DNA of 64,000 nt, taken from Cellvibrio sp. PSBB023. Lineage in GTDB: Bacteria; Pseudomonadota; Gammaproteobacteria; Pseudomonadales; Cellvibrionaceae. The notes under the pieces were generated by a model, which was not told where the DNA came from, made no database searches, and saw nothing but the letters and a program-made list of their open reading frames with translations. Positions within the stretch are counted from its first letter, which is position 1. Each line of letters opens with the position of its first letter. Both the position numbers and the translations under genes were made by a program. Below are positions 29,901-38,996 of the stretch, piece by piece. The stretch lies in assembly GCF_002007605.1 (NCBI RefSeq), contig NZ_CP019799.1:1426001-1490000 (forward strand). Direction: 5' to 3'.

Positions 29901-30176
29901 GGGACCATCAGCCGATTCAAGGTCAACCTGAAATTGCAGCTCGGTGTAGAAATAGAGGCGGTCAACACCATTTCGCTCAAAGTCAGCTGGCGATGCCAAG
30001 GTCACCAGAATCTGCTCTGCGGTTAAATCGCGCGTATCCAGCAGTTTTACTTCTGCTTCAAGAGGCTGATTGAGTGATGACTTGAGTTTAACCTCACCTA
30101 ACCCCAGAGCACTGACATAAGGTGACAGCACAAAGGACGAAAGACCACAGGCTAAAACCAACTGACGAAGACGCAT
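27000..30176 (-). CDS. fimV: FimV/HubP polar landmark protein
   Basis: FimV is a pole-located inner-membrane protein that binds peptidoglycan and organises type IV pili, flagella and chemotaxis components. The 1058 residues read in order: signal peptide (1-23), conserved N-terminal FimV domain (24-135), Pro/Ser linker, LysM domain (about 186-242, YEVRANDTLWEIALRARP), coiled coil (about 320-370), one membrane helix (about 430-453), then a very acidic cytoplasmic region of over 500 residues rich in D, E and FDFDLD-like runs. It ends with a TPR-like FimV C-terminal domain (ATKLDLARAYIDMGDTEGAK). It lies between asd and truA as in Pseudomonas. Confidence 0.95.
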   Translation of the reverse strand: MRLRQLVLACGLSSFVLSPYVSALGLGEVKLKSSLNQPLEAEVKLLDTRDLTAEQILVTLASPADFERNGVDRLYFYTELQFQVDLESADGPKVIIRSRNPVREPYLNFLIEARWTAGRLLREYTLLMDLPTFEEDAKPASVNTPAATASPRYQPAPTAVPRPSSSSSGASPSRPSAKPSLSGDQYEVRANDTLWEIALRARPNSSVSVHQSMMALYRANPDAFINGDINKLRRGQVLRIPDASDMTSLPKADAVSQFAQATGDSNYGAQLNASRRSNTARTESTEISGRVKLAAPSAGTNTSGQGSGANDGSGRALEGELAATLEELDKTKSENTELGARVKDLEAQIETMERLVAVSNEKLRALQVAAGQEVAPAEAASVQSAAPAEVAAVSSAASSVAAVAPPQPAPPKPKPVVQQPVPEPGIVDSLKENPLWLALAALGVFGAGAAAYAYRRRKQAEEEQIEEDDVFALDDSVGEPEDLTLQNEDDIGELADTSSLFEEEAETTAVAETGDVVGEADIYIAYGKLDQAEEMLLNALEKDPQSADIRMKLLEVYAQQQNAPAFDKHYSVLLPIAGAALLSRASELRETISSAGDFAGAATDAAVADNDFNTDFSLDNLELDGLDLDDLHAPSGSEQNVAAESIAEDEFNFDFDLDLDDDEATIASLEPAETAGTANEVSAFDFDLTEDETNLQTESDDASELSLALDQLASTTADAPVEPKALDIDEDFSFDFEDDLNLADSLPETEVPESLEVVADDFNLDMNVDDVDLAALDHEMESLDVDFDDEPAIADFAAAEIAKDEAAPGVDLDDDVFPLHTDADFGLMAEDLGSTKLVLTDDLDKGDDVRFDAGLLDTTESELSTEVSGASIDLDDAEFELPESSLDFDSLNEELAALDEQSFTYELHAGSEEVIDLELHDEIPSALNNLDDLQAFAETLEEPQSLQSTPEFEQPLGEDQDEDLFAEALSDFNTESDELNIDAYSSDESTLADLSDEEMDSELDFLADADEAATKLDLARAYIDMGDTEGAKDILSEVVNEGSEEQRNEANELLGRIV

Positions 30177-30541
30177 AGCGCTATCCTTTTATTATTCCAC
30201 GGCCGAATTAATTCGATTAGCCAGACATTTTAGTTGATAAACACAGCGTGACGTCGACTGGAAGTGCTGTGCTGGCGAGGCGCAAAACCTCGAATGAATC
30301 TTCAGTATCGTTCGTAAGTATTCATTATAAATAGGTTTTTATCAATACTCGGGGTCTTGACAAAGCGCCCGTAAAGGCCACTTTTTGGTGGTATTTAACA
30401 GCGTTTTAGCAAAAATGTGATAAAAGGCTGACATTTAAATCCTTATTTAGACCCGATTTGGTTATAAAAAGCGAAAAACCCCGAGGCAATCTGCACTCGG
30501 GGTTTTCGTTTTCATCTACACAACCTAAAGACTCAATGCAC
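30177..30541. promoter_or_regulatory. fimV upstream region and asd 3' region
   Basis: These 365 bases hold no supported gene. On the minus strand an exact TATAAT (plus-strand 30324-30329) lies about 150 bases before the fimV start, but I see no good -35 box at 17 bases. The asd terminator occupies 30471-30509. A 69-codon minus-strand frame here overlaps that terminator and is rejected. Confidence 0.4.
30471..30509 (-). terminator. asd terminator
   Basis: The stem pairs CGAAAAACCCCGAG with CTCGGGGTTTTCG (one extra A on one side) around a ten-base loop, with T-rich sequence after it on the minus strand, about 33 bases past the asd stop. Confidence 0.85.
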
Positions 30542-31648
30542 TTATTTGGATTCTTTAAGGATGCGCAGCATACGACGCAAAGGCTCCGCAGCACCCCATA
30601 ACAATTGATCGCCAATCACAAATGCAGAGATATATTCTGGCCCCATATTCAGTTTGCGTACCCGACCTACCCCAATCTTGAGGCCACCAGTGATGGAAGC
30701 GGGAGTTAGCTCCTGCTCAGTGATGCTACGATCGTTTGGCACAAACTTCACCCAATCATTGCCCGATTTGATAATGGATTCTATCTCGGCTAGCGGAAGG
30801 TCTTTTTTGAGTTTGATGGTCAGAGCCAAACTATGACAGCGCATAGCGCCAATACGCACACACAGACCATCCACAGGGATGACATCAGTATTACCCAAAA
30901 TTTTGTTAACTTCAGCCTGCCCTTTCCACTCTTCTTTTGATTGACCGTTATCCAATTGCTTGTCAATCCACGGAATCAGGCCACCTGCCAGAGGTGCTGG
31001 AAAGAATTCACGCGGCACATCATTACGAATGGTGCTAGCTACTTTTCTGTCGATATCCAAAATGGCAGAAGCAGGTGTCGCCAGCTCATCAGATACCGCG
31101 TTATGAATCACGCCCATGCCTTTCAATAATTCGCGCATGTGATTAGCACCACCGCCCGACGCTGCCTGATAAGTCATAGAGCTCACCCAATCCACCAAAC
31201 CAGCATGGAACAAGCCACCTACGCCCATCAACATAATGGAGTTAGTGCAGTTGCCGCCAATAAAGTTCTTAACACCTTTTTTCAGCGCAGCATCAATAAC
31301 ACCCTGATTGACCGGATCAAGCACGATAATAGCGTCATCTTCCATACGCAGGCTTGAAGCCGCGTCGATCCAGTAACCATTCCAACCGGATGAGCGCAGT
31401 TTCGGGAAAATCTCATTGGTGTAATCACCGCCCTGACAGGTAACAATCACATCCAGCTGCATCAAATCATCAACCGAGTAAGCATCTTTCAATGCGGGCA
31501 AACCGGCAGCCACAGCAGGTGCGGCACCACCGACATTAGAAGTAGTAAAAAATACGGATTCGATATCGGCAAAATCATTTTCTGCTTGCATACGCTCCAT
31601 GAGTACGGAGCCCACCATGCCACGCCAGCCTACAAAACCTACTTTCAT
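30542..31648 (-). CDS. asd: aspartate-semialdehyde dehydrogenase
   Basis: Asd reduces aspartyl phosphate to aspartate semialdehyde, the branch point to lysine/diaminopimelate, threonine and methionine. The 368 residues show the NADP-binding [10 protein letters not shown] at the N-terminus, the active-site cysteine in [12 protein letters not shown] (about residue 135) and the segment RIGAMRCHS with the substrate arginine/histidine region. It lies 33 bases downstream of leuB and before fimV, as in Pseudomonas. Confidence 0.97.
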   Translation of the reverse strand: MKVGFVGWRGMVGSVLMERMQAENDFADIESVFFTTSNVGGAAPAVAAGLPALKDAYSVDDLMQLDVIVTCQGGDYTNEIFPKLRSSGWNGYWIDAASSLRMEDDAIIVLDPVNQGVIDAALKKGVKNFIGGNCTNSIMLMGVGGLFHAGLVDWVSSMTYQAASGGGANHMRELLKGMGVIHNAVSDELATPASAILDIDRKVASTIRNDVPREFFPAPLAGGLIPWIDKQLDNGQSKEEWKGQAEVNKILGNTDVIPVDGLCVRIGAMRCHSLALTIKLKKDLPLAEIESIIKSGNDWVKFVPNDRSITEQELTPASITGGLKIGVGRVRKLNMGPEYISAFVIGDQLLWGAAEPLRRMLRILKESK

Positions 31649-31681
31649 GTCTATCTCTCTTTCAATTCATAAAACTATTGA

Positions 31682-32758
31682 TTATGCCAGCGCTGCAACA
31701 ACGGCATCGCCCATTTGCGAGGTAGATACTTTAGTCGTACCTTCGGTATAGATATCTGCGGTGCGGAAACCTTGATCCAGCACCTTGCCGACTGCAACCT
31801 CGATAGCATCTGCTACTTGAGGATATCCGAGTGAATAGCGCAACATCATGGATACCGACAGAATGGTTGCCAAGGGGTTGGCAATGCCCTGCCCGGCAAT
31901 ATCGGGCGCAGAGCCATGACATGGTTCATACATACCGCGACCATCTTTATCCAACGACGCTGAGGGCAACATACCAATTGAGCCCGTCAACATGGCTGCC
32001 GCATCGGACAAAATATCACCAAACATATTACCAGTCACCAATACATCGAACTGTTTTGGTGCGCGCACAAGCTGCATAGCCGCGTTATCCACGTACATAT
32101 GCGACAACTCGACGTCCGGATACTCTTTATGCAGTGTATCCATGACCTCGCGCCACAACATGGTTGCTTCAAGCACGTTCGCTTTATCGACCGAGCATAC
32201 CTTGCGATTACGCTTGCGCGCCATTTCAAATGCGGTGCGACCAATACGAATAATTTCGCTTTCGGAGTATTTATAGGTGTTGTAGCCTTCGCGCTCGCCG
32301 TTTTCCAGCACACGAATACCACGCGGCTCACCAAAGTAGATGCCGCCTGCCAACTCGCGCACTATCAAAATGTCCAAGCCAGAAACCACTTCTGGCTTCA
32401 GCGAGGAGGCATCAACCAATTGTGGATACAACAGCGCCGGACGCAGGTTTGCATACAGACCTAATTGCGAGCGAATCTTTAACAATCCCTTTTCAGGGCG
32501 AATGGAGCGATCCAGTTTATCCCACTTGGGGCCACCAACGGCGCCCAACAAAATCGCATCGGCTTGGCGTGCGCGTTCAAGGGTAGAATCAGCCAAAGGA
32601 ACGCCATGCACATCAATCGCACAACCACCCATTAATTCGTTTTCAAAGGTCAGGCCCAAATCGAACTTGGCATTGACAACATCCAGCACCTTACGCGCTT
32701 CGCGCACGATTTCCGGCCCGATCCCATCACCTTCCAAAATTAAAATATGTTTACCCAC
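31682..32758 (-). CDS. leuB: 3-isopropylmalate dehydrogenase
   Basis: LeuB oxidises and decarboxylates 3-isopropylmalate to 2-oxoisocaproate using NAD+, in leucine synthesis. I place the start at a GTG giving [17 protein letters not shown], because GGAG lies six bases before it and the 358 residues match the family. The ATG five codons upstream has that GGAG touching it, so it would be a poor start. The metal/substrate motif is [23 protein letters not shown] (shown in part), with [19 protein letters not shown] before it. It lies between leuD and asd. Confidence 0.95.
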   Translation of the reverse strand: MGKHILILEGDGIGPEIVREARKVLDVVNAKFDLGLTFENELMGGCAIDVHGVPLADSTLERARQADAILLGAVGGPKWDKLDRSIRPEKGLLKIRSQLGLYANLRPALLYPQLVDASSLKPEVVSGLDILIVRELAGGIYFGEPRGIRVLENGEREGYNTYKYSESEIIRIGRTAFEMARKRNRKVCSVDKANVLEATMLWREVMDTLHKEYPDVELSHMYVDNAAMQLVRAPKQFDVLVTGNMFGDILSDAAAMLTGSIGMLPSASLDKDGRGMYEPCHGSAPDIAGQGIANPLATILSVSMMLRYSLGYPQVADAIEVAVGKVLDQGFRTADIYTEGTTKVSTSQMGDAVVAALA

Positions 32759-32781
32759 AAGCATCTCCATCAAAAGAATTC

Positions 32782-33429
32782 TTATTTAACCACATCAAAC
32801 AACCAAGGCGCCTCTACGCGCTTTTTCGCCTCGTAAGCGCGAATGGCGTCAGCTTGCTCAAGTGTGAGACCTATATCATCCAAACCATTCAACAGGCAAT
32901 GTTTACGAAACTCATCAATCTCAAAGGCAAAACTTTCACCACTTGGAGTCTTAACCAGTTGCGATGCCAAATCGATAGTCAATTGGTAGCCTTCAGAGGC
33001 ATACATTTCTGTAAACAATTGATCGACAATTTTCTCATCCAGAACAATAGGCAACAAACCATTTTTAAAGCAGTTATTAAAGAAAATATCGGCAAAGCTG
33101 GGCGCAATCACCGAACGGAACCCATAGTCATCCAACGCCCAAGGCGCATGTTCACGACTGGAGCCACAACCGAAATTTTCGCGCGATAACAACACAGTTG
33201 CGCCTTGGTAACGCGCAAAATTCAGTGGAAATTCCGGATTAATCGGGCGACCTTCGCAACTTTGATCTGGCTTACCCTCATCGAGATAACGCAATTCATC
33301 AAACAGGTTTTTTCCGAAACCGGTACGTTTAATCGATTTCAAAAATTGCTTGGGAATAATCATATCAGTATCGACATTAGCGCGATCCATAGGAGCGGCA
33401 ATGCCTTGCAATACAGTAAAACTTTTCAT
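32782..33429 (-). CDS. leuD: 3-isopropylmalate dehydratase small subunit
   Basis: LeuD is the swivel-domain subunit of isopropylmalate isomerase and pairs with LeuC. The 215 residues contain the family segments [12 protein letters not shown] and [14 protein letters not shown], which hold the substrate-binding loop. GGAG six bases before the ATG supports the start. It lies 16 bases after leuC and 23 bases before leuB in the leuCDB operon. Confidence 0.97.
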   Translation of the reverse strand: MKSFTVLQGIAAPMDRANVDTDMIIPKQFLKSIKRTGFGKNLFDELRYLDEGKPDQSCEGRPINPEFPLNFARYQGATVLLSRENFGCGSSREHAPWALDDYGFRSVIAPSFADIFFNNCFKNGLLPIVLDEKIVDQLFTEMYASEGYQLTIDLASQLVKTPSGESFAFEIDEFRKHCLLNGLDDIGLTLEQADAIRAYEAKKRVEAPWLFDVVK

Positions 33430-33445
33430 GGCTGTCTCCTATTGA

Positions 33446-34867
33446 TTAGTTGAATGTGCGCACATCGACAAAATGACCGGCAATTGCCGCCGCCGCCGCC
33501 ATCGCCGGACTCACTAAATGAGTGCGACCGCCGTAGCCCTGACGCCCTTCAAAATTACGGTTAGAGGTAGATGCACAATGCTCTCCGGCCCCCAACTTGT
33601 CGGCATTCATTGCCAAGCACATAGAACAACCTGGCTCGCGCCACTCCAATCCCGCGGCGATGAAGATTTTATCCAAGCCTTCCGCCTCCGCCTGCGCTTT
33701 CACTGCACCAGAACCGGGAACCACTATCGCTTCTTTTACTGACGCTGCCTTGGTGCGCCCCTTTACTACTTCCGCCGCCGCACGAATATCCTCAATGCGC
33801 GAGTTGGTGCAGGAGCCAATAAACACACGATCCACATGGATAGAAGTAATTGGCTGATTGGCTTGCAAACCCATGTATTCCAATGCACGAATCATATCTT
33901 TACGCTTTACGGGGTCCGCTTCACTGGCAGGATCCGGCACCCTATCCTCGACAGAAACTACCATCTCCGGCGAAGTACCCCAGCTCACTTGCGGCTTGAT
34001 ATCCGCACCGTTTATTTCTACAACCGCATCAAAATGCGCACCTTCATCGCTGACATAGTTTTTCCAGTCAGCAACCGCCTTCTCCCACAAATCACCTTTC
34101 GGCGCATAGGTACGGCCTTTCACATAATCAATCGTGGTTTGATCGACTGCCACCATCCCGGCACGTGCGCCCGCTTCGATCGCCATGTTGCACACGGTCA
34201 TGCGCCCTTCCATGCTCATATCGCGAAATACCTGGCCACCAAATTCAACGGCATAACCTGTACCACCAGCGGTACCAATTTTAGCGATGATGGCGAGCAC
34301 CACATCTTTTGGCGTCACACCAAGACCGAGCCTACCCTCAACCTTGATCAGCATGTTTTTCATCTTTTTTGCAACCAAACATTGGGTTGCCATTACGTGC
34401 TCAACTTCACTGGTACCAATACCGTGAGCCAATGCACCCAACGCACCATTGGTTGCTGTGTGAGAGTCGCCGCACACAACTGTCATACCGGGCAAGCAAG
34501 CACCGGTTTCCGGGCCTACCACATGCACAATCCCCTGACGGTTATCGTTGATTTTGAACTCGACAATACCGAACTCATCGCAGTTGTCGTCCAAGGTTTG
34601 CACCTGAATCAATGACACCGGATCCTCAATTCCCTTAACACCATGTGCACGTTCTTTCTGGGTTGTAGGAACGTTGTGATCCGGCGTAGCAAGGATCGAA
34701 TCCACACGCCAAGGCTTGCGACCAGCAAGGCGCAGACCATCAAATGCCTGCGGAGATGTCACTTCATGGACGATATGGCGATCGATATAGATAAGCGCGG
34801 AGCCATCGTCGCGCTGTTGCACGAGGTGGGCATCCCAAAGTTTGTCGTAAAGCGTTTTCGCGGTCAT
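33446..34867 (-). CDS. leuC: 3-isopropylmalate dehydratase large subunit
   Basis: LeuC is the 4Fe-4S aconitase-family subunit that isomerises 2- to 3-isopropylmalate. I chose [16 protein letters not shown] as the start (GGAG seven bases upstream), giving 473 residues. A longer frame to 34918 adds 17 unconserved residues. Cluster cysteines appear in IGSCTNSR and in GCSMCLAMN, and the DHNVPT and [11 protein letters not shown] segments are present. It is the first gene of leuCDB-asd, facing a divergent LysR gene. Confidence 0.97.
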   Translation of the reverse strand: MTAKTLYDKLWDAHLVQQRDDGSALIYIDRHIVHEVTSPQAFDGLRLAGRKPWRVDSILATPDHNVPTTQKERAHGVKGIEDPVSLIQVQTLDDNCDEFGIVEFKINDNRQGIVHVVGPETGACLPGMTVVCGDSHTATNGALGALAHGIGTSEVEHVMATQCLVAKKMKNMLIKVEGRLGLGVTPKDVVLAIIAKIGTAGGTGYAVEFGGQVFRDMSMEGRMTVCNMAIEAGARAGMVAVDQTTIDYVKGRTYAPKGDLWEKAVADWKNYVSDEGAHFDAVVEINGADIKPQVSWGTSPEMVVSVEDRVPDPASEADPVKRKDMIRALEYMGLQANQPITSIHVDRVFIGSCTNSRIEDIRAAAEVVKGRTKAASVKEAIVVPGSGAVKAQAEAEGLDKIFIAAGLEWREPGCSMCLAMNADKLGAGEHCASTSNRNFEGRQGYGGRTHLVSPAMAAAAAIAGHFVDVRTFN

Positions 34868-34944
34868 GGTGAATCTCCAATGTCGGCTTGCACGGTATTT
34901 ATCTGGATTATCAGGCACTACCTGATTATCACTCTATGGCAGTG

Positions 34945-34973
34945 ATAGTACGTTCAAGCAACCCATAAAACAA
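34945..34973 (-). promoter_or_regulatory. candidate leuC promoter
   Basis: On the minus strand TTGTTT (34968-34973) and TACTAT (34945-34950) are separated by exactly 17 bases and lie about 80 bases before the leuC start. It is a plausible sigma-70 promoter by sequence only. Confidence 0.5.
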
Positions 34974-34994
34974 ATTTATCTTTTTTATATATTG

Positions 34995-35011
34995 CATTCC
35001 ATAAAGGAATG
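34995..35011. promoter_or_regulatory. LysR-type operator between leuC and the LysR gene
   Basis: A perfect inverted repeat CATTCC-N5-GGAATG contains the T-N11-A core typical of LysR-type binding sites. It lies 15 bases before the LysR start and about 20 bases upstream of the candidate leuC -35 box, the usual place for an activation site. Confidence 0.6.
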
Positions 35012-35026
35012 AATTAAAAAGCCCCA

Positions 35027-35923
35027 ATGGATACACAACACCTGCAAGCCTTTGTCGCCATCGCCGAAACCGGCTCCTTCTCTGCAGCTGCAGAGCGGCT
35101 TCACCTCACCCAGCCGGCCATCAGCAAACGAATTGCCTTGCTGGAGGAGCAATTAAAGTCGCCACTGTTTGATCGTATAGGCAGGCAGATTGCGCTAACC
35201 CAGGCTGGTCAGGTTTTATTAAGCAAAGCCATATTAATATTGAGTGAAGTGACAGCCGCACAGCGTGCTATCGCAGACCTGAAAGGCGAAGTGGAAGGCA
35301 AGCTGAGCATTGCGACCAGTCACCATGTAGGCCTTCATTATTTACCACCGTTTTTACGTGAATTCTCAACGCAATTCCCACAGGTAAAGCTGGATTTGCA
35401 CTTTTTGGATTCGGAGCAAGCTTATTATGAAATACTCCAAGGCAGATTCGACCTCGCCATCATCACGCTCGCGCTTGAGCAAGACTCGCGACTCAAAAGC
35501 CACAACCTCTGGCACGACCAACTCCACTTCGTCGCGGCGCCAACCCACCCCCTCGCCGCGCAACAGAATCTTCAGCTGGCCGATTTAAGCCGCCACCCTG
35601 CCGTAATGCCGGACACCAATACCTATACAACCCAGCTAATCAGCAAGCTTTTTGAGGCGCAGGCGGCAACACTGGATATAGGTATGGTTTCAAATCACCT
35701 CGACACGATTAAAATGCTGCTCAGCATCGGACTTGGCTGGGGCGTATTACCCAAACGTATTTTGGACAGCGAATTGGTGATTCTAAATGTGGCGCACGAA
35801 CCCATTATGCGCCCACTAGGTTGTATACATCATAGCCAGCGCTCCTTGAATAACGCTGCCAGCATGTTCCTGCAGCTGCTGCAACGGGATCAACACCAGC
35901 CACTTCCACCAACACATCAATGA
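35027..35923 (+). CDS. LysR family regulator, probably of the leu operon
   Basis: The 298-residue protein has an N-terminal winged helix-turn-helix (residues about 1-60, with FSAAAERLHLTQPAISKRIALLE) and a C-terminal periplasmic-binding-like effector domain. It is divergent from leuCDB-asd with a palindromic T-N11-A site between them, so it is most likely the operon's activator and autoregulator, with a leucine-pathway intermediate as inducer. That assignment is inference from position. A LysR gene in this place is also found in pseudomonads. Confidence 0.9.
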   Translation: MDTQHLQAFVAIAETGSFSAAAERLHLTQPAISKRIALLEEQLKSPLFDRIGRQIALTQAGQVLLSKAILILSEVTAAQRAIADLKGEVEGKLSIATSHHVGLHYLPPFLREFSTQFPQVKLDLHFLDSEQAYYEILQGRFDLAIITLALEQDSRLKSHNLWHDQLHFVAAPTHPLAAQQNLQLADLSRHPAVMPDTNTYTTQLISKLFEAQAATLDIGMVSNHLDTIKMLLSIGLGWGVLPKRILDSELVILNVAHEPIMRPLGCIHHSQRSLNNAASMFLQLLQRDQHQPLPPTHQ

Positions 35924-36003
35924 AAAACTGCGTATAAACACACTATTGTCACGCGCAGTTCTTTACACTAGCGTCGCCTCAACTTCAGCAAAAGGAACAC
36001 ACA

Positions 36004-36753
36004 ATGAAATTACTCTCTCCCCTCGTTACCCGCTCACTGGGTGCAATGTCGCTCATCATTGCAAGCCATGCCAGCGCCGATACTATTTTTGGCATTTATG
36101 CCGGTGCAGGCAGTTGGCAAAGTGAGTACAGCGGCAGCGCCGGTGACCCATCAGCCAGCATGGATGAACTGGGCTTTGATAAAAACAACAACACTTTTTA
36201 CTATGTTGCGCTTGAGCACCCAATCCCCCTGATTCCCAATATCAAGCTGCAACAAAATGACATTAGCAGCCGCCAAACCGGCACATTAACTAGCGACTTC
36301 ATCTTGAATAATGAGTCTTTTGGCCCTGGCAGCATCGCTACTGATTTTGACCTGAGCTACACCGATGCTGTGCTCTACTACGAAATACTGGATAACTGGC
36401 TGAATCTGGACTTGGGTATCACTGTACGTAAATACTCCGGTGAATTACAGGCACGGGCAGACGCCAGAACTGACACAGTAGATGTTGATGTGACCCTGCC
36501 ACTAGGCTATGCCCGCTTCCAGTTTGATTTGCCACTGACCGGTTTCTCTGCCGGTGTTGAAGCCAACATCATCAAATACAAAGACAACTCAGTGTCTGAC
36601 TACAGCGCCAAAATCAGCTATATGTTCGATTCGGCCCTGGATCTGGGACTTGAAGTGGGTTACAAGACCGCATCGATTAAAATCGATGAAGACGATGTGA
36701 TTACTGATATCCGCTTGAAAGGCCCCTACGCAGCCGCTATTTTCCATTTCTAA
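36004..36753 (+). CDS. outer-membrane beta-barrel protein, TIGR04219 type
   Basis: The 249-residue protein has a signal peptide ending SHASA (about residue 24), then DTIFGIYAGAGSWQSEYSG and alternating amphipathic strands, closing with GPYAAAIFHF, whose terminal aromatic residue is typical of BAM substrates. The pattern matches the TIGR04219 family of small outer-membrane barrels, whose function is unknown. It is monocistronic, with AGGAACACACA before the ATG and a strong terminator after it, shared with the convergent patatin gene. Confidence 0.8.
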   Translation: MKLLSPLVTRSLGAMSLIIASHASADTIFGIYAGAGSWQSEYSGSAGDPSASMDELGFDKNNNTFYYVALEHPIPLIPNIKLQQNDISSRQTGTLTSDFILNNESFGPGSIATDFDLSYTDAVLYYEILDNWLNLDLGITVRKYSGELQARADARTDTVDVDVTLPLGYARFQFDLPLTGFSAGVEANIIKYKDNSVSDYSAKISYMFDSALDLGLEVGYKTASIKIDEDDVITDIRLKGPYAAAIFHF

Positions 36754-36769
36754 GCACAAAAAAACGATT

Positions 36770-36805
36770 CACAAAAAAGCCTCGCTATTGCGAGGCTTTT
36801 TTGTG
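36770..36805. terminator. bidirectional terminator
   Basis: A 16-bp perfect stem (CACAAAAAAGCCTCGC and complement) around a TATT loop lies between convergent genes, with T runs on both strands. Confidence 0.92.
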
Positions 36806-36821
36806 TAGCGCAGCGATAAAA

Positions 36822-38996
36822 TCACAACGCACCCAACTGCAAATAAAAATTGTAATCGCCACTGAAGGTAAAACCATACCCCAAATACAAGGGACCCAAG
36901 GGAGTTTCTCCACCCAGGTAAACGACGGCAGAGTCCAGCCAAGTGTCGCTGGTGGCAAGCGTATAAACTTGTTCCAGCCGCGCGCCCTCTATACCAATCC
37001 CGAGACGTAAATCACCATTCAAGCCCAGCGGCATGCGCCCCATAATACGTTCTGCACGCACATGCGCATAGAAGGCATCGTCACCTAATATTTGATTGCT
37101 TGCGTACCCGGACATATTCAAGAAACCGCCCAACATAACTGCATCGTAAACAGGTAACGCCCCTCTTAATGACGTGATATGAGCAGCGCGCGCGCCAAAA
37201 ACAAATTGATCAAGTTTGTAAGCGGCCCCCAGATCCAGCGATAGTTTTTGATATTCCTCATCACCCTGGGAGTCAAAGTAACTAATATCAGCACGCCACC
37301 CGTGCGATGGAAAATATAAACGGTTGCGCCGGTCCAGATTTAATTCATAAATAATACCGCCGTATCGCTCATACACATCCGGAAGCACAATTGCACTGAT
37401 ATCCGCACTGCCCCGCATGTGATATTCCCGCCATCCCAGTTTTGATTGGCCATAAACGCCAAAATTCTTCCCCAGGGCAAGCTCATAATAGGAAGTATCC
37501 AGCGTGTACTCGGCAACTTGATGCGCATCACTGTAGATACCAATGGCATCGCGCTTTCTGAAATAGAGTGGCTCAACAAAAAAGCTCTGATTCGGCATAA
37601 GCGGCTGATAAAAATTTAACTCCATGGAGGGTTTTCCACCCACATCTACAGTGGCAAAAAATTCGCCTCCATAGGAATTGAGCCAAGTATTACGATAGGC
37701 CCCACGCGCATTAAAGCTGGAACCTTGTCGGTACTCATTGTCGATGGCAAAGCCGAAGGTTAAATAATCCGAGCCCCAATCACGCTCCCGCACAAGGATT
37801 TCCAATACATTGCGCTCATCGCGGCGAACAACCCGGTAATCGACGCTGTCGTAAAAGCCGTCGCCGTAGGTGCGGATCAAATCCTGCTCAAGCAACGCGC
37901 GGTCCAGCACATGCTTCTCTTGTTGCTGAATGTGCCTGGCCACATAGTCGGGATGCACACGCTTTGTCGGTGCAATCGCAATCTCATCAATGACCGGTGC
38001 ATCGCGTACCGGATTGCGCCGCTTTTGTCCCCACAGCGCGTAAGCGTTGGCACTCACCGACAGCTCGCGCAAGGCAGCGCGCTGCCGCTCTGCTGCTACC
38101 CTTCCAGTTGCCGCTGCCTCCTCATAACGTGCAAAATCCGAGGCGCGAATATCGCCCAATTCCGGCGCGATGTAGATATCGACACCCGTCAAGGTCGATA
38201 GTGAGCGTTCAACGTTCTGCTTGGTCAAAATACCAATCATCTGCGCAGTCACACTGAGTAGCGATCCAACATTCTCCGGTGAGCGCAGGGGCGACCCGAC
38301 ATTAACAACAATAACGCGATCCGCTTTACAGAGATCCCGCGCCACATCAACCGGCACGTTATCAACCAAGCCACCATCGACCAATTTACGCCCCTGATAC
38401 TCCACTGGCGACATTAATCCCGGTACCGACATACTTGCCCGCATCGCTTGGGTAAGACTACCCTCGCGGAATACAACCCGCTCGCCAGTGCCGATATCCG
38501 TTGCCACTATCGCCAAGGGAATAGATAACTGCTCAATGTTCCGCTCGCCGAGATCCTCATCAACCAACTGATTGAAAAACAGCTTTATCTTTTCGCCGGC
38601 AACTACCCCCGGCTGAATTTGAAACCCTCGCTCGGACAAGCCAATCTGCGTACCCGCCAGATAGCGCCGGCTCACTCGTTTTTGGCGATAACTCAATTGC
38701 GAGTAATCCGCCAAATCCAGGAAAATATCGGTCCAATCCGCTTCAGAGAGCTTTTCGCGCATCATTTTTGGGGACAAACCTGCCGCATAGGAACCGGCAA
38801 CCAGCCCCCCCATACTGGTCCCCACAATACAATCCACCGGGACACGCTCTTGCTCAAGCACCTCAAGAACGCCTATATGTGCAGCGCCACGGGCACCACC
38901 ACCACCTAACACAAGCGCTATTCGTTCCGGCTCTGCCATCACCATCGCCGCATCACCCAAGAGCAGCAACCAACTTATTGCCAGTAGTTTTTTCAT
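36822..38996 (-). CDS. patatin-like phospholipase, type Vd autotransporter (PlpD-like)
   Basis: The 724-residue protein has a signal peptide (1-21), a patatin lipase domain, a POTRA-like linker and a C-terminal 16-strand BamA/TpsB-like barrel ending FSGDYNFYLQLGAL. The patatin catalytic dyad is visible: Ser61 in GTSMGG and Asp207 in DGGLVDN, with the oxyanion loop GGGGARG at residues 31-37. This is the layout of P. aeruginosa PlpD, a phospholipase carried across the outer membrane by its own barrel. The start is the ATG giving MKKLLAISW; a longer frame to 39044 is not supported. It is probably monocistronic. Substrate and surface release are inferred from the family. Confidence 0.92.
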   Translation of the reverse strand: MKKLLAISWLLLLGDAAMVMAEPERIALVLGGGGARGAAHIGVLEVLEQERVPVDCIVGTSMGGLVAGSYAAGLSPKMMREKLSEADWTDIFLDLADYSQLSYRQKRVSRRYLAGTQIGLSERGFQIQPGVVAGEKIKLFFNQLVDEDLGERNIEQLSIPLAIVATDIGTGERVVFREGSLTQAMRASMSVPGLMSPVEYQGRKLVDGGLVDNVPVDVARDLCKADRVIVVNVGSPLRSPENVGSLLSVTAQMIGILTKQNVERSLSTLTGVDIYIAPELGDIRASDFARYEEAAATGRVAAERQRAALRELSVSANAYALWGQKRRNPVRDAPVIDEIAIAPTKRVHPDYVARHIQQQEKHVLDRALLEQDLIRTYGDGFYDSVDYRVVRRDERNVLEILVRERDWGSDYLTFGFAIDNEYRQGSSFNARGAYRNTWLNSYGGEFFATVDVGGKPSMELNFYQPLMPNQSFFVEPLYFRKRDAIGIYSDAHQVAEYTLDTSYYELALGKNFGVYGQSKLGWREYHMRGSADISAIVLPDVYERYGGIIYELNLDRRNRLYFPSHGWRADISYFDSQGDEEYQKLSLDLGAAYKLDQFVFGARAAHITSLRGALPVYDAVMLGGFLNMSGYASNQILGDDAFYAHVRAERIMGRMPLGLNGDLRLGIGIEGARLEQVYTLATSDTWLDSAVVYLGGETPLGPLYLGYGFTFSGDYNFYLQLGAL

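Noticed and set aside
30406..30615. Open frame of 69 codons on the minus strand beside asd
   Set aside because: It overlaps both the asd 3' end and its terminator.
33836..34615. Open frame of 259 codons on the plus strand
   Set aside because: It is antisense to leuC and rich in Cys/His/Thr as expected from a reversed reading; no domain is recognisable.
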